This document shows positions 49,401 to 58,681 of a stretch of 64,000 bases of DNA, in pieces. This DNA is from Eremothecium cymbalariae DBVPG#7215. Its lineage: Eukaryota; Ascomycota; Saccharomycetes; Saccharomycetales; Saccharomycetaceae. The stretch is from the NCBI RefSeq assembly GCF_000235365.1, contig NC_016455.1:434001-498000 (forward strand), given 5' to 3'. Numbering within the stretch: the stretch's first letter is position 1; each line of letters begins with the position of its first letter. Both the position numbers and the translations under genes were made by a program. Below the pieces are notes generated by a model. The model worked only from the letters and a program-made list of their open reading frames with translations, had not been told where the DNA came from and ran no database searches.

Positions 49401-49913
49401 TTCGGGTACATTTGCACGACCATTATTTGGAGGTTGCATAGAACTAGCAGCAGCAGAAGGCCCTTTCCTAGGAGCTTCTGTCATATCAACATTTGATACA
49501 TTGCCCCCACGTCCTCCTTCCTCAATGGTCTCTACATAATTCCCCGGAATAAACCCCACCTTTTTATCCTTCACAGCACGTACAAGAAACCAATCAGCAT
49601 CCCTGTCATCAAAAATATCAAACACATCACCTTCCTGAAACGACAACTCCTCATCTGGATTCTGTACCTGCTTATAATCATAAATAGCATGAACCTGATA
49701 AAGCACATCAGCCTCCTCAATGTAATTATTAGGGACTAACCCCACCAGCTCCTCCGTATCCGTCCCAATTTCCCTCTTCTTAACCGTCCACCAGTCATCA
49801 ACCTCAGATTTTTCTAACACGTACAGTAAATCATCTTCCTCGATACGTAACTCTTCATCTGTTTGAGGTTCATACGAATAAATCGCCTTGTAAACTCCAA
49901 GAAAAACTGTCAT
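46473..49913 (-). CDS. SLA1: Sla1, endocytic adaptor of the actin patch
   Basis: 1146 residues (S. cerevisiae 1244). Sla1 links cargo with NPFxD signals to the Pan1-End3 coat and restrains Las17 until actin assembly. Domains in order: SH3-1 (about 5-66), SH3-2 (about 72-130), a PH-like/linker region, SH3-3 (about 355-412), SHD1 with the NPFxD-binding sequence [25 protein letters not shown] (about 480-545), a charged coiled region, SHD2/SAM-like [16 protein letters not shown] (about 620-690), and a C-terminal repeat tail with many LxxQxTGG units that bind End3 and are targets of Prk1-type kinases. A 30-bp tandem duplication lies in this tail. It is the S. cerevisiae YBL007C orthologue. Confidence 0.97.
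   Translation of the reverse strand: [1146 protein letters not shown]
47121..47180. repeat. Tandem 30-bp duplication within SLA1
   Basis: Two adjoining 30-base units (47121-47150 and 47151-47180) differ at a single base. In the protein they give two copies of [10 protein letters not shown]. The duplication keeps the frame and appears recent. Confidence 0.9.
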
Positions 49914-50537
49914 ATTCCAACCTATTGCAGATCAATCTCAGCACTTCTGAAGTTCAACAAAACCACTCGTTGCATTGTTGTTCATAAGACAATAAATATT
50001 AAAAAGAACACACTTTGAAAAGGGGTCTGGCGAAACCGTCAAAGTCCTACCTTCAACAACAATTTCGTATCATGTGACTCTAATTTACATGATAAACATA
50101 GTCACGTGATTATGTCTCACGTGATATATGCTTTCTGGTTCCTAAAATAATCCAATATGGTAATCTTGGAAGCTTAAAAATCGCATTCTGCAAATTGCGT
50201 CACAATGCAGTGTTGACCGGTAGTCCCCAGAGGAATAGTAATGTGTACATTTTAGAACTTATGACAGCATTCCTGATCCCGCTGATATCCATATGAGTAT
50301 GCATATGAGTATGTTTCGTTCCTGTTTCTCTTTCTTTTTCTTTTTCTTGTCTTTTGCTTGGCACGGCTGCTTACACATTACGCAATAGTACATTAGTAAC
50401 TACTCTTGAGCTGGAAAATGTCTCTGATTTAAACAAGGCCAACCGATTGGCTCTAATTAGTCAAAAGTCATATATGTAGTGTTAAAAAAGGAAGTATTTA
50501 ACAACTTTACGTGTGCATAGATAAATGACGTCTCATT
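49914..50537. other. Intergenic region SLA1-MPO1
   Basis: SLA1 promoter (leftward) and MPO1 3' end. Two CACGTGA sites (about 50103 and 50119) suit a Cbf1/Pho4-type factor. A 12-base direct repeat, CATATGAGTATG, is at 50290-50301 and 50302-50313, followed by a pyrimidine-rich tract at about 50318-50352. No gene seen. Confidence 0.55.
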
Positions 50538-51056
50538 TTAAGCAGAAGCAGTCTCCTCATCATCTTGAATAAGCTTGGTATCAAAAGTCTCATCCAGCTC
50601 GATCCGTAGCTCGCGGTAGAAACCCAACAAGAATAAATATTCAAATAAAACAAAAAATGGAGCAGTAAAAAGGCTTTGAAAGAAACTGTCGAACAAGGCG
50701 GGCTTCCTTCCCTCAAACACTGAATGAGAGAGAAACTGGAGCAACCACGTTACAACCCAGCTTATCCAGGTAACCTTTACTGACGTTGCCACAAGACCAC
50801 TGCGGATTGCGTAGTCTGACCCAATCAATAGAATAGTAGATATGACACCAACTGGAATATGTAGATAGAGATAAAAAATTGAATATATGGCAACTGTCAA
50901 CTCTGTAAAACCAAAACGCCAGTTTACAACAAATGACAATAAGCGGAGGGTCTGGAACAAAACAACGGGAACGCATATCATATGCAGCAAAACGTTGTAC
51001 TTATTCTGATGATATGCTCTGTAGAAAAGTAAGTCATCCTTCAGTTGAGCTCTCAT
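50538..51056 (-). CDS. MPO1: Mpo1, ER 2-hydroxy fatty acid dioxygenase
   Basis: 172 residues (S. cerevisiae 174). Mpo1 is an iron(II)-dependent enzyme of the DUF962 family that removes one carbon from 2-hydroxy fatty acids during phytosphingosine breakdown. The family blocks are seen: LLFYRAYHQNKYNVLLHMICVPVVLFQTLRL at the N-terminus with the first conserved histidines, then several membrane helices, and WLLQFLSHSVFEGRKPALFDSFFQSLFTAPFFVLFE, which holds the second conserved histidine. The ATG at 51056 directly precedes the conserved part. It is divergent from SCL1 as in YGL010W-YGL011C. Confidence 0.95.
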   Translation of the reverse strand: MRAQLKDDLLFYRAYHQNKYNVLLHMICVPVVLFQTLRLLSFVVNWRFGFTELTVAIYSIFYLYLHIPVGVISTILLIGSDYAIRSGLVATSVKVTWISWVVTWLLQFLSHSVFEGRKPALFDSFFQSLFTAPFFVLFEYLFLLGFYRELRIELDETFDTKLIQDDEETASA

Positions 51057-51802
51057 CTCGGTAGTTTGGCTTTAGTGTAGTGTTTTCTTATGGAATGAAT
51101 ATAAAGGACCCACTGGGATAAAATACGGTAGACTGCAGCAAGCTAAACTAAACTAAACTGATGTTAAGTAAAAGTAAAACAAAAAAGGCTGATTTCTTCG
51201 CCTACCGAGAAGTTGGAAAGAAAAGCAATGACGGCAAGTAAGTCTTGTTGAGGATTACTAACATTATGTTCCTCCCCGCCCTATCGTACAATATATTCTT
51301 ACCTGGAATTCATTGTATACGCAAAAACAACTTTCCAAATATTGTAATTAAGTAAATAAATGAGAGAGTTTATATAAATTGAAAGTATAGTCCAATATTT
51401 ACAGAAACATAAAGTAACATAGTTATCCACCATTAGCTGGTATTCAAGCACATTCAGGCCTAAGTGTAGATTTAGCAATTCTTGCATTAATTCACAGTCA
51501 GCTAATCGATAATCATACCGGTACAAAAAGGTTATATAGAGGATGAAACCATCCAGTTTCTTTTGTCAAGGTGTTGGAGACATACCGACGGACATTGCGT
51601 GAAGATGGGGCTAAAGGGGCGTTGCGTAAATGTTCACGTGACCTGCTAAAATGCCTGAATTTGTTGAAGTTCTTGAATCTTTAATCTTTACGTTGTTTTA
51701 TATGGAAGGTGGCAAACAGCATTGTTATTAATATAAAATAGTTGTAGAATACAAGGAGAAACGTACCACATTTGTCTATATAGATATCGATAATAGGTTG
51801 AG
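51057..51802. other. Divergent intergenic region MPO1-SCL1
   Basis: Upstream of both genes, with the proteasome element at 51708-51716 on the SCL1 side. A 75-codon minus-strand frame at 51299-51526 has no recognisable relatives and is probably chance. A TACTAAC at 51256-51262 is discussed under rejected items. Confidence 0.55.
51708..51716 (+). promoter_or_regulatory. Rpn4 site (proteasome-associated control element) of SCL1
   Basis: GGTGGCAAA, an exact match to the 9-base PACE element bound by Rpn4, lies 87 bases before the SCL1 ATG. This is the usual position for proteasome genes. Confidence 0.9.
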
Positions 51803-52543
51803 ATGAGTGCAGCTGGATACGATAGACATATTACGATTTTTTCGCCCGAGGGACGTTTGTACCAGGTGGAGTATGCGTTTAAGGCTACAAACCAAACGAA
51901 TATTAATTCTGTAGCTATTAAGGGCAAGAATTGTGTTGTTTTGGTGAACCAGAAGAAGGTTCCAGATAAGCTACTTGATCCGGCGACTGTTTCTTACATG
52001 TTCCCTATTTCTAAGCATATTGGGATGTGTGCAACAGGTCCAATTGGGGATGCTAGAAACGTTGCGGTGAGGTGCAAATCCATGGCTGCTGAGTTCCGGT
52101 ATGAGTATGGGTACGATATTCCAGTGCATGTGCTTGCCAAGAGGCTTGCGAACTTGGCACAGACGTATACACAGAGAGCTTATATGAGGCCATTGGGTGT
52201 GGTTTTGACGTTTATTTCTGTAGACGAGGAGAAGGGGCCCTCGATCTTCAAGTGCGATCCAGCGGGATATTATACAGGGTATAAAGCGACGGCGACGGGG
52301 CCCAAACAGCAAGAGCTAATTACCGCGTTGGAGAAGCATTTCAAGAAGTTGAATGTTGATTGTCTGCAAGAAGAGACGTCGGAGAAGGTGGTTGAGTTTG
52401 CGATCACTCAGATGAGTGCATCATTGGGCACTGATTTTTCGAGCAAAGATTTGGAAGTTGGTATCGCAGAGGCGGATAAGTTCTATGTTTTAGGCCAAGA
52501 GGAAATCGAACAAAGGTTGGTGGCGATTGCAGAGCAGGATTAA
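51803..52543 (+). CDS. SCL1: Scl1, 20S proteasome alpha-1 subunit
   Basis: 246 residues (S. cerevisiae 252). It is a structural subunit of the outer ring of the 20S core particle. The alpha-type N-terminus [24 protein letters not shown] is present (residues 5-28), with [32 protein letters not shown] and the conserved [38 protein letters not shown] later. Alpha subunits lack the catalytic threonine, as here. A perfect Rpn4 element sits just upstream. SCL1 lies between MPO1 and an LDB7-like gene; in S. cerevisiae the next gene would be ERG4. Confidence 0.98.
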   Translation: MSAAGYDRHITIFSPEGRLYQVEYAFKATNQTNINSVAIKGKNCVVLVNQKKVPDKLLDPATVSYMFPISKHIGMCATGPIGDARNVAVRCKSMAAEFRYEYGYDIPVHVLAKRLANLAQTYTQRAYMRPLGVVLTFISVDEEKGPSIFKCDPAGYYTGYKATATGPKQQELITALEKHFKKLNVDCLQEETSEKVVEFAITQMSASLGTDFSSKDLEVGIAEADKFYVLGQEEIEQRLVAIAEQD

Positions 52544-52860
52544 ACAAAAACAAAAAAGAAGAATGTTGAACTGAAAGTAGCAAGCCATTGTAACGAGACT
52601 TAGTACATAGTGTTTTTGTTATGTACACCGTTACCGAGTGAAGATGTGGATGGAGATGGAAGCAGAGGCGGAGGGTGTTTCATGCATGACAGAGTAATCA
52701 ATGATTTTAGGACAAGTAGTAGTAGTAGTAGGATTGGTTACAACCAATATTACAACATTCATTTCAGTGTCAGAATACAATAAAAAATACTGCTAACAAT
52801 AATATTACATAATGTTCATACTCAAAAACAAGGCCAATTTCAAAATAAAACTTGCGCAAC
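52544..52860. other. Convergent intergenic region SCL1-LDB7
   Basis: Both 3' ends, with a short AGT trinucleotide run at 52715-52731. Nothing else recognised. Confidence 0.5.
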
Positions 52861-53550
52861 CTAGCCTTTCATACACATATGATTGGAAAACTCGGTAAAT
52901 CTTCTAGGCCCGCTGAACCTTTTCTTGCAGAGTTTGCAAAGCACCACCTTTTTTATATGTGATTCGCCAGCTTTTTTTATAGTAGTATTAACGATAGGAG
53001 GGGTTCCAGCCGACGGAGTCGCACTACTACTAGGCGTCTGAACCTTAGTAGAAGACGACGATCCAGGCGTTCCTGCTTGAACCTGAACGGGTGTCTTCGC
53101 CGAAAGCGGAACCGGTAACTCGTTTACTGGGTCTATAGATCCAATAGGGATTCTTCCAACATTCACATACTTGCTATACGAATCTAACGGGCCCTCGCAT
53201 TCTAATATCTTGTGAAGATAATGTGCAAAATCTGTGCTCGATAGAGATTCTAATTGGTTGCGTGGCACGTACCCGCCCAAAAGCGTATGCTTCAAGTTGT
53301 AAAACCCCAAATGTTTCGCAGCTTCTTCTGCATCGCGAGCCGTCAATGGGCCGAGATAGGAATGCATCGGTATTCTTTTTATTGGATCAAAATGAAGTCC
53401 TGACTTAGACAAATCATCCCTGGTTTCTCTGTTATCATACTCCTGTTGTGTCAATTCTAAAAGCTGTTCTTCGGTGAAGGACACTTTATCGGACGATTCA
53501 AAGCAGGATAAGTCAGAAATGACATTGTAATAGCTACGGATTTCTGACAT
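52861..53550 (-). CDS. LDB7: Ldb7/Rsc14-like RSC chromatin remodeller subunit
   Basis: 229 residues (S. cerevisiae Ldb7 180). The call depends mostly on position: HIR1, SLA1, this gene and PDR1/PDR3 follow the order and strands of YBL008W, YBL007C, YBL006C and YBL005W. The sequence has a globular N-terminal half with PIKRIPMHSYLGPLTARDAEEAAKHLGFYNLKHTLLGGYVP, a disordered Ser/Thr/Pro-rich linker (about 155-195), and a C-terminal VVLCKLCKKRFSGPRRFTEFSNHMC that looks like a single zinc-binding unit (C-X2-C...H-X2-C). Ldb7 is a small RSC subunit associated with the Npl6-Htl1 module. Another small chromatin protein cannot be ruled out from sequence alone. Confidence 0.65.
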   Translation of the reverse strand: MSEIRSYYNVISDLSCFESSDKVSFTEEQLLELTQQEYDNRETRDDLSKSGLHFDPIKRIPMHSYLGPLTARDAEEAAKHLGFYNLKHTLLGGYVPRNQLESLSSTDFAHYLHKILECEGPLDSYSKYVNVGRIPIGSIDPVNELPVPLSAKTPVQVQAGTPGSSSSTKVQTPSSSATPSAGTPPIVNTTIKKAGESHIKKVVLCKLCKKRFSGPRRFTEFSNHMCMKG

Positions 53551-55573
53551 CGTTTGTGTTCTTGCTCTCTTTATTTTTTCAGTACGTGCTATATTGTTTA
53601 TATTAAAATCTGTGAATCAATCTAATAGATTAGCAATTGTCCAGTACTATGGGCCTTCTTTAACAAGGGAGTTGTGTATGTGTTCTCTTTCGAATCCAAT
53701 ATAACACTAACGGGTATGGAGGATTGTGGTTTTACTATTTTTTGTTTTCCGATTTCCACTACGTATGGACAATCGTGGTTACCCTGGTTCGGTGAACAAT
53801 CGGCCAGCGGCAGCGTAACTCCTCCCACAGACCATCGCCGGCATGCTGTGGCACAAGGACCTGAGCTGTTTGGCTAGGGTTATTCGGTATGTGGCGTTCA
53901 TCCGTCGATGATGGTGGTGCTTGTAGTGGTGGTTGCTGGCCGCTGGATGTGTGTGTGTGTGGCTTGATATTTCATCGATGGAGTTCTGCATCAGCATCAT
54001 ATAATAATGATAAAAGATTGAAGAATGTAAAAAGCGGACTCGATGTCTGGGTTGGTCTCCAGTGGGAACAGATCTGGCATGGCAGCTGTCACGATGCTAG
54101 TGTCACATGTTTACTCTCCGTATATTGTTTGATGGATGTGACACCAGTGTAGGATAAGAACAAGGAGAACCAAGATGATCACAACCATCTTGAAAAGCAT
54201 CCAGATCGAAGTCCCTCCACCTGGCGTCCAATGGAGCAGCCAGCGACCTATTAAAAAAAATGTTGCAACTAACTGTCTGCCATATGAATGCTCGTTTTCT
54301 AGTAGCAAAATGCATAGTGCATGGTTTGAAACCTAATAGTATTTACAGCACTGTTACAGCAGCCATGTGCACACCCTCTATGGAAGCAGTTGACGACTAA
54401 GGCAATTACAGCTGCAATTGCCTTAGTCGTCAACTGCGCCAGCGGTGGACCTTCAATCGTCGACCGCTGTCTCACAGTGGTGGCCTATATAGCGAAAAAC
54501 AAATGGCGAAACGGAGTCCAGTTGTACCTACAGATATATATATATATATTTATTCCCGTGCATTCCTCTGAAAAGCTGATTGAGGATCTGCCTCTGTAAA
54601 AAACTCCGTTGTTCATTCTCCCTTACTGGGGTCCTTACAACTTTCCCCAGAAATGTACATATTTACTAGGTGTAACTAAATGGGCAGTACATATCAAAAA
54701 AACCGCCCGTCCGCCACGCCTGCAATCGCTGCATTAATGCCATCCATTGCCTCCGATGGATGACCTTTCTTGTGCTTTTGTCACTGCCAATACTTCGCCT
54801 AATGCCAAGTTTCATATTTTACCTCTTAGAGCTACTCCCAAGCACCTGCTCGCTCACAATTACACAAATAAGTTCGTACACTGCAAGCTACTCCGTAATA
54901 ATACAACCAACAGCCAGTTCCACATCCTGCGTATGTATTCCTGTAGTGTAGCTGAGTCTTGGTGAAACTATTAGCTTTTTAGAAATGATCTACTGGCAAT
55001 GCACGGCACCTGGCAGGCGTTGATTAGGTGAAAATGTCTTTCTCATAGGTTAGCTCTGGTTGTCCCACGCTCAAGCACCAGGCAGGCGTCGTGCACGTAC
55101 GTACGTTGCTAAACCATCGATTGGAAGTGATCTTAGCACCTCTCTCGTAGACACTTTTTATAATGGACTTTCGAAGGCAGCGTGCGGTTACTTAAAAAAG
55201 AATCGATGGACAAGAATTAAACGGCGCAGGGCGATATCCATACTGAGAGTTATCATGAGAGGTCGGGTTCCTTCATATTCACATATTCGAAGAGCTGGAG
55301 AGATACGGTAAGTTTTATTAAGTAATTAAGGAGAGCATTAGATTTTTCTAGCATAAGTGATGCATGAGGAATGATGGTGGTAAGGATGATGAATTTTGTT
55401 AAATAGCTGTAAGGCGAGTTTAATGTGGCAAAAAGCTGCGCGAAAATTTGGCTTCTTGATTTTAATGAAGTTGATTTTTTATTATGGAATTTCAGTTTAA
55501 TTAATATATTATATATGTTATAAACGGAAGTTCAACAAGGAATAGATTAGTGAGAAAATTGTTGGAATAAAAG
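53551..55573. other. Long intergenic region (2 kb) upstream of PDR1, expected ERG4 position
   Basis: In S. cerevisiae chromosome VII, ERG4 lies between SCL1 and PDR1. Here only short frames are found (none above 90 codons), none resembling a sterol reductase. GC is higher than usual at about 53760-53990. A GT repeat is near 53949, a 52-bp near-perfect palindrome is at 54386-54437 and a TA tract near 54538-54550. No exact PDR element (TCCGYGGA or its complement) was noticed. It is probably a long promoter plus degraded or repositioned sequence. Confidence 0.5.
54386..54437. repeat. 52-bp palindrome with one mismatched pair
   Basis: Arms of 22 bases (54386-54407 and 54416-54437) are exact reverse complements; the left arm begins GCAGTTGACGACTAAGGCAA. 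The 8-base centre is itself CAGCTG flanked by a single non-pairing A/C, so the whole element is symmetric except for one pair. Confidence 0.95.
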
Positions 55574-58405
55574 ATGGTGGGTAAAGTTAAGAAGTCACAG
55601 TTGAAAATCAAGAGGGCATGCGATAACTGCCGGAGACGAAAGATCAAGTGTACAGGGACGCAACCTTGTGCATGTTGTGTAGCATACCAATGTGGGTGTG
55701 TATATTCATCTGGAGGGGCGCAGAAGGGTAGGGCGATATCGACTGAGACGACTCCCGGAGGGTTGACAATTATAAGCAGTGATTCTAGTATTATTCAGGA
55801 TGGGGAATTGAAGCAGCAAGGATGCGATGGGGTTGGTTTAGGATGTGGGTCGGTGCTTAGTTCGTTGAGTGATGATACGGTGGCTGAGTTAATTGGAGTT
55901 ACGCCGCATGAGGACCATACGGGGATTTGGAAGAGGGCAGAGAAGCTCAAGGGGATGATATCGGAGCTGGAGAAGAGTTTTAAATCGCAGGCCATATATA
56001 GTGCAATCGCCAAGTTGCAGGAGGAGTTGGACCGGCTACAGGTGCAGTTGAGTACACCTAAGGTGGTGGAGGAGTTTTTTAAGGTACCACCTAATGATCC
56101 ATGTCTTGAAGCGCAGCTTCTGAAAGCATCACATCAGGATCATATTTATCTCTCAAAACACTCATCTTTTGTTCCATCTAAGGCAGCAAAGTATCTGGGG
56201 CAGGCGCCATTTTTTGATAGGGACATAGGGATGTATTCTTCCTTTATTTCACTTTCTATTAGAGGAATTGGGTATATTTTCAGCCAGGTAATGTCTCCAA
56301 CAATCCGAGCATCACGGGGGTGCAAAGAAACTCTATACATTACTTTGAGATTTTTTGATCTGTGTTTTGTGCCTCGTGAGAATCCGAAGACTTGGGATAT
56401 GCCTTTAGATGCCTACTTTTCGGACCACCCTCAACTTGATGGAATGGTTGATTCAGATATCCAGTCAAGAATTAGATATCTAATATCTCAAATATCACCT
56501 AATACAGTTTCCAAGGCCATCAAAGTATGCCCAGATTTAGCATCGCTGGATACTAGCTCAAATTCCAAATGCTGGTACAATAGAGATAATTTAAAGCTGT
56601 GTAAATATTCGATCGAACTGCTACGGCATCATCACATTGCTTATACCAACACAATCTCAAGATTTTCCAAGAGGTGTGGTGATGAAGAAATACTAAGGTG
56701 TATGAAACAATTTTTCGAGGAAGAAGAAATCCTGTACACGTTATTTCTTGAGACCATAACTCGTGCCACATATTCCATTGAGCCTATCGTGGAAACATTG
56801 GATCTTGTTACTGAATTTCTAGATTCTAATCTGCAATATGGTTTTGGTTGTGAAAACCCAGATATCTCTGAATTGTTGGCACATGCAGTATCTATTGCGC
56901 ACGAATGCGGGCTGCATCGTTGGGAACATTACTTAGTGATGGATGAAAATACGGCTAACAGAAGGCGTGAAATATGGTGGAAGATCTATAGCTGGGAAAT
57001 ATACCACGGTATGTTTTCTGGCAAGGTGTCATCGACCAACCAGAATAGCACGCTGTGTTTATTCCCTCATTACATGTCCGAATTGGGTTTTCTTGATAGT
57101 GTGGAGTTCTTTGGAAAAGTTTTAGACTATCAATTTAGGTTTGACAAGCCTTTAAATCATCTACTGGATTATGGACATTTGGCAATTGCCCTTGTAACGG
57201 CTGATTTCAAGAGCAACGTTTTATTCCAAAGACAGTACACAGACTTTCGTAACTGGTCGAAGCCTATAGAAGCAAGGAACGCTACGCTCAAAAATATTAT
57301 CAAGGATATTGAGTTATTGTTAGCTCGTTTTGATACCATTATTCTACACATTGATAAGCTGTACAGTTGGAATGGACTTGATTCTAATGGTACGTCAGAA
57401 ATTGAAACAACTATGAATCTCAAAATCACCACTTTTATCGTAAATATAGAATCTGTTCTATGTTCCTTGATATTATCATCTCTTTCATTATTGTCCCGAT
57501 TTAGTGTTGACCAAAATAACCCAATGCCTCCTCTTGCAGAGAGTATATCTGTGAAATTAAGGAAGCGTTTATATGACTCTTGGAGGATAATACTTAACAG
57601 GGCTATCTTAGAATGTCCTTCTTTTGAATGGACATCATTGATGAGTATTTCTTTATCATCACTGATAGTATTATCGGAATATTTTTTAGTTGAAAAAGAT
57701 ATCAAAACTGAGGATATTCTTATGACCTTGAGATACGTTCGCCATATAGATAAACTATACAAAGTGCTTCCTGAAATTACTGATACATCAAAAAAGGCGC
57801 ATGATTCTGTGAAGGGGATTATTTTTAGTGCCATATTGTTCCGCATGGTTTTGCAAGTGTTCAGAAACAATCATGCACTCGATGATAAAGGTCTATCTAA
57901 TTTAATTTTGCAGTATGATCCAACTTTGGTTACTATCGCTTCCAACCTTTTAGATGCGGAGTCTATATACTTCAAACCCTGTTTGGGTACACAAAAGAAA
58001 CACTTTTTCCATTTAAGCATCAAGAAACTGCTCAGCGAATCTTGGAACTCTGAATCCGAAAAATCACGCATAAATAATGAAACTTGTGATTTATCTAATC
58101 TTCAGAATTCTGGCTTAACTGATTACTATAAAGACCCATTAAAACCCTGTAACTCTCAAAGTAACTCCGAGAATGTACCTATAGAATTACAAGGGCTTAG
58201 ACCTTCAGGTTCTTCACGGATGTCGCCGCAGCCGGCGCCTATCACGAACTCCAATATTTGGACCTCATTGAATGATCCGCTGGTGTTTGATTTAGGTTCC
58301 CTTGATGAGTTTGTCAATTATCGGGATGTTACAAACCTTTATAGTGTTTTATTGGAGGATTTTTTGCTTGATAGCGAAATAACTACATTCAGTAAACAAC
58401 ACTAA
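55574..58405 (+). CDS. PDR1: Pdr1/Pdr3 zinc-cluster regulator of multidrug resistance
   Basis: 943 residues (S. cerevisiae Pdr1 1068, Pdr3 976). A Zn2Cys6 cluster is N-terminal, C16, C19, C26, C32, C35 and C42 in ACDNCRRRKIKCTGTQPC, closely like Pdr1 CDNCRKRKIKC. A short coiled segment follows near residues 120-165. The middle (about 250-700) is the fungal regulatory domain that binds drugs in Pdr1, with LAHAVSIAHECGLHRWEHY and RRREIWWKIYSWEIYHGMFSGK. The C-terminus ends with a hydrophobic/acidic segment, FVNYRDVTNLYSVLLEDFLL, like the activation domain that binds the Mediator KIX domain. In a non-duplicated yeast, one gene represents both PDR1 (YGL013C) and PDR3 (YBL005W), and both sets of neighbours are present here. 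It probably activates ABC drug exporters. Confidence 0.92.
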   Translation: MVGKVKKSQLKIKRACDNCRRRKIKCTGTQPCACCVAYQCGCVYSSGGAQKGRAISTETTPGGLTIISSDSSIIQDGELKQQGCDGVGLGCGSVLSSLSDDTVAELIGVTPHEDHTGIWKRAEKLKGMISELEKSFKSQAIYSAIAKLQEELDRLQVQLSTPKVVEEFFKVPPNDPCLEAQLLKASHQDHIYLSKHSSFVPSKAAKYLGQAPFFDRDIGMYSSFISLSIRGIGYIFSQVMSPTIRASRGCKETLYITLRFFDLCFVPRENPKTWDMPLDAYFSDHPQLDGMVDSDIQSRIRYLISQISPNTVSKAIKVCPDLASLDTSSNSKCWYNRDNLKLCKYSIELLRHHHIAYTNTISRFSKRCGDEEILRCMKQFFEEEEILYTLFLETITRATYSIEPIVETLDLVTEFLDSNLQYGFGCENPDISELLAHAVSIAHECGLHRWEHYLVMDENTANRRREIWWKIYSWEIYHGMFSGKVSSTNQNSTLCLFPHYMSELGFLDSVEFFGKVLDYQFRFDKPLNHLLDYGHLAIALVTADFKSNVLFQRQYTDFRNWSKPIEARNATLKNIIKDIELLLARFDTIILHIDKLYSWNGLDSNGTSEIETTMNLKITTFIVNIESVLCSLILSSLSLLSRFSVDQNNPMPPLAESISVKLRKRLYDSWRIILNRAILECPSFEWTSLMSISLSSLIVLSEYFLVEKDIKTEDILMTLRYVRHIDKLYKVLPEITDTSKKAHDSVKGIIFSAILFRMVLQVFRNNHALDDKGLSNLILQYDPTLVTIASNLLDAESIYFKPCLGTQKKHFFHLSIKKLLSESWNSESEKSRINNETCDLSNLQNSGLTDYYKDPLKPCNSQSNSENVPIELQGLRPSGSSRMSPQPAPITNSNIWTSLNDPLVFDLGSLDEFVNYRDVTNLYSVLLEDFLLDSEITTFSKQH

Positions 58406-58522
58406 TAGTAAATATCTATATGAGTAAATAAAATGTATGTTCGTTCATTTTTGATATAATTTGTAGAAATTAAGACTCAAGCTTTACAAATGACTATAAT
58501 CATTTCGTTACGAATAATATGT

Positions 58523-58531
58523 TAGTATACA
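58523..58531 (-). promoter_or_regulatory. Puf4-type recognition element in the PUF4 3' region
   Basis: On the PUF4 sense strand it reads UGUAUACUA, which fits the 9-base Puf4 element (UGUA, non-G, A, non-G, UA). It lies about 150 nt past the PUF4 stop in the convergent gap with PDR1. It only matters if the PUF4 3' UTR reaches this far. Confidence 0.4.
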
Positions 58532-58681
58532 AAAAGTAAAAAATTATTTACAACATAATAGGATAATAATATAAGATATGAGGATTTTGAATTGATTTCC
58601 TCAAATCTTACATATTGTTAATATATATAATTCCGGTAATTATTTGAGGGTTATTGGAGTGCTTTCATGACAAAATTACGT

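Noticed and set aside
51160..51262. A short ATG frame ending at GTAAGT (51238) with TACTAAC at 51256-51262, resembling a first exon and intron
   Set aside because: The splice donor and branch site are only 18 bases apart, far too close for a yeast intron, and the next AG after the branch is about 90 bases away. No downstream exon with recognisable protein was found.
51299..51526. 75-codon minus-strand frame between MPO1 and SCL1
   Set aside because: No recognisable motif or homologue and located in the shared promoter; likely chance.
57169..57870. 233-codon minus-strand frame inside PDR1
   Set aside because: Antisense shadow of a clearly conserved zinc-cluster regulator; no domain recognisable.
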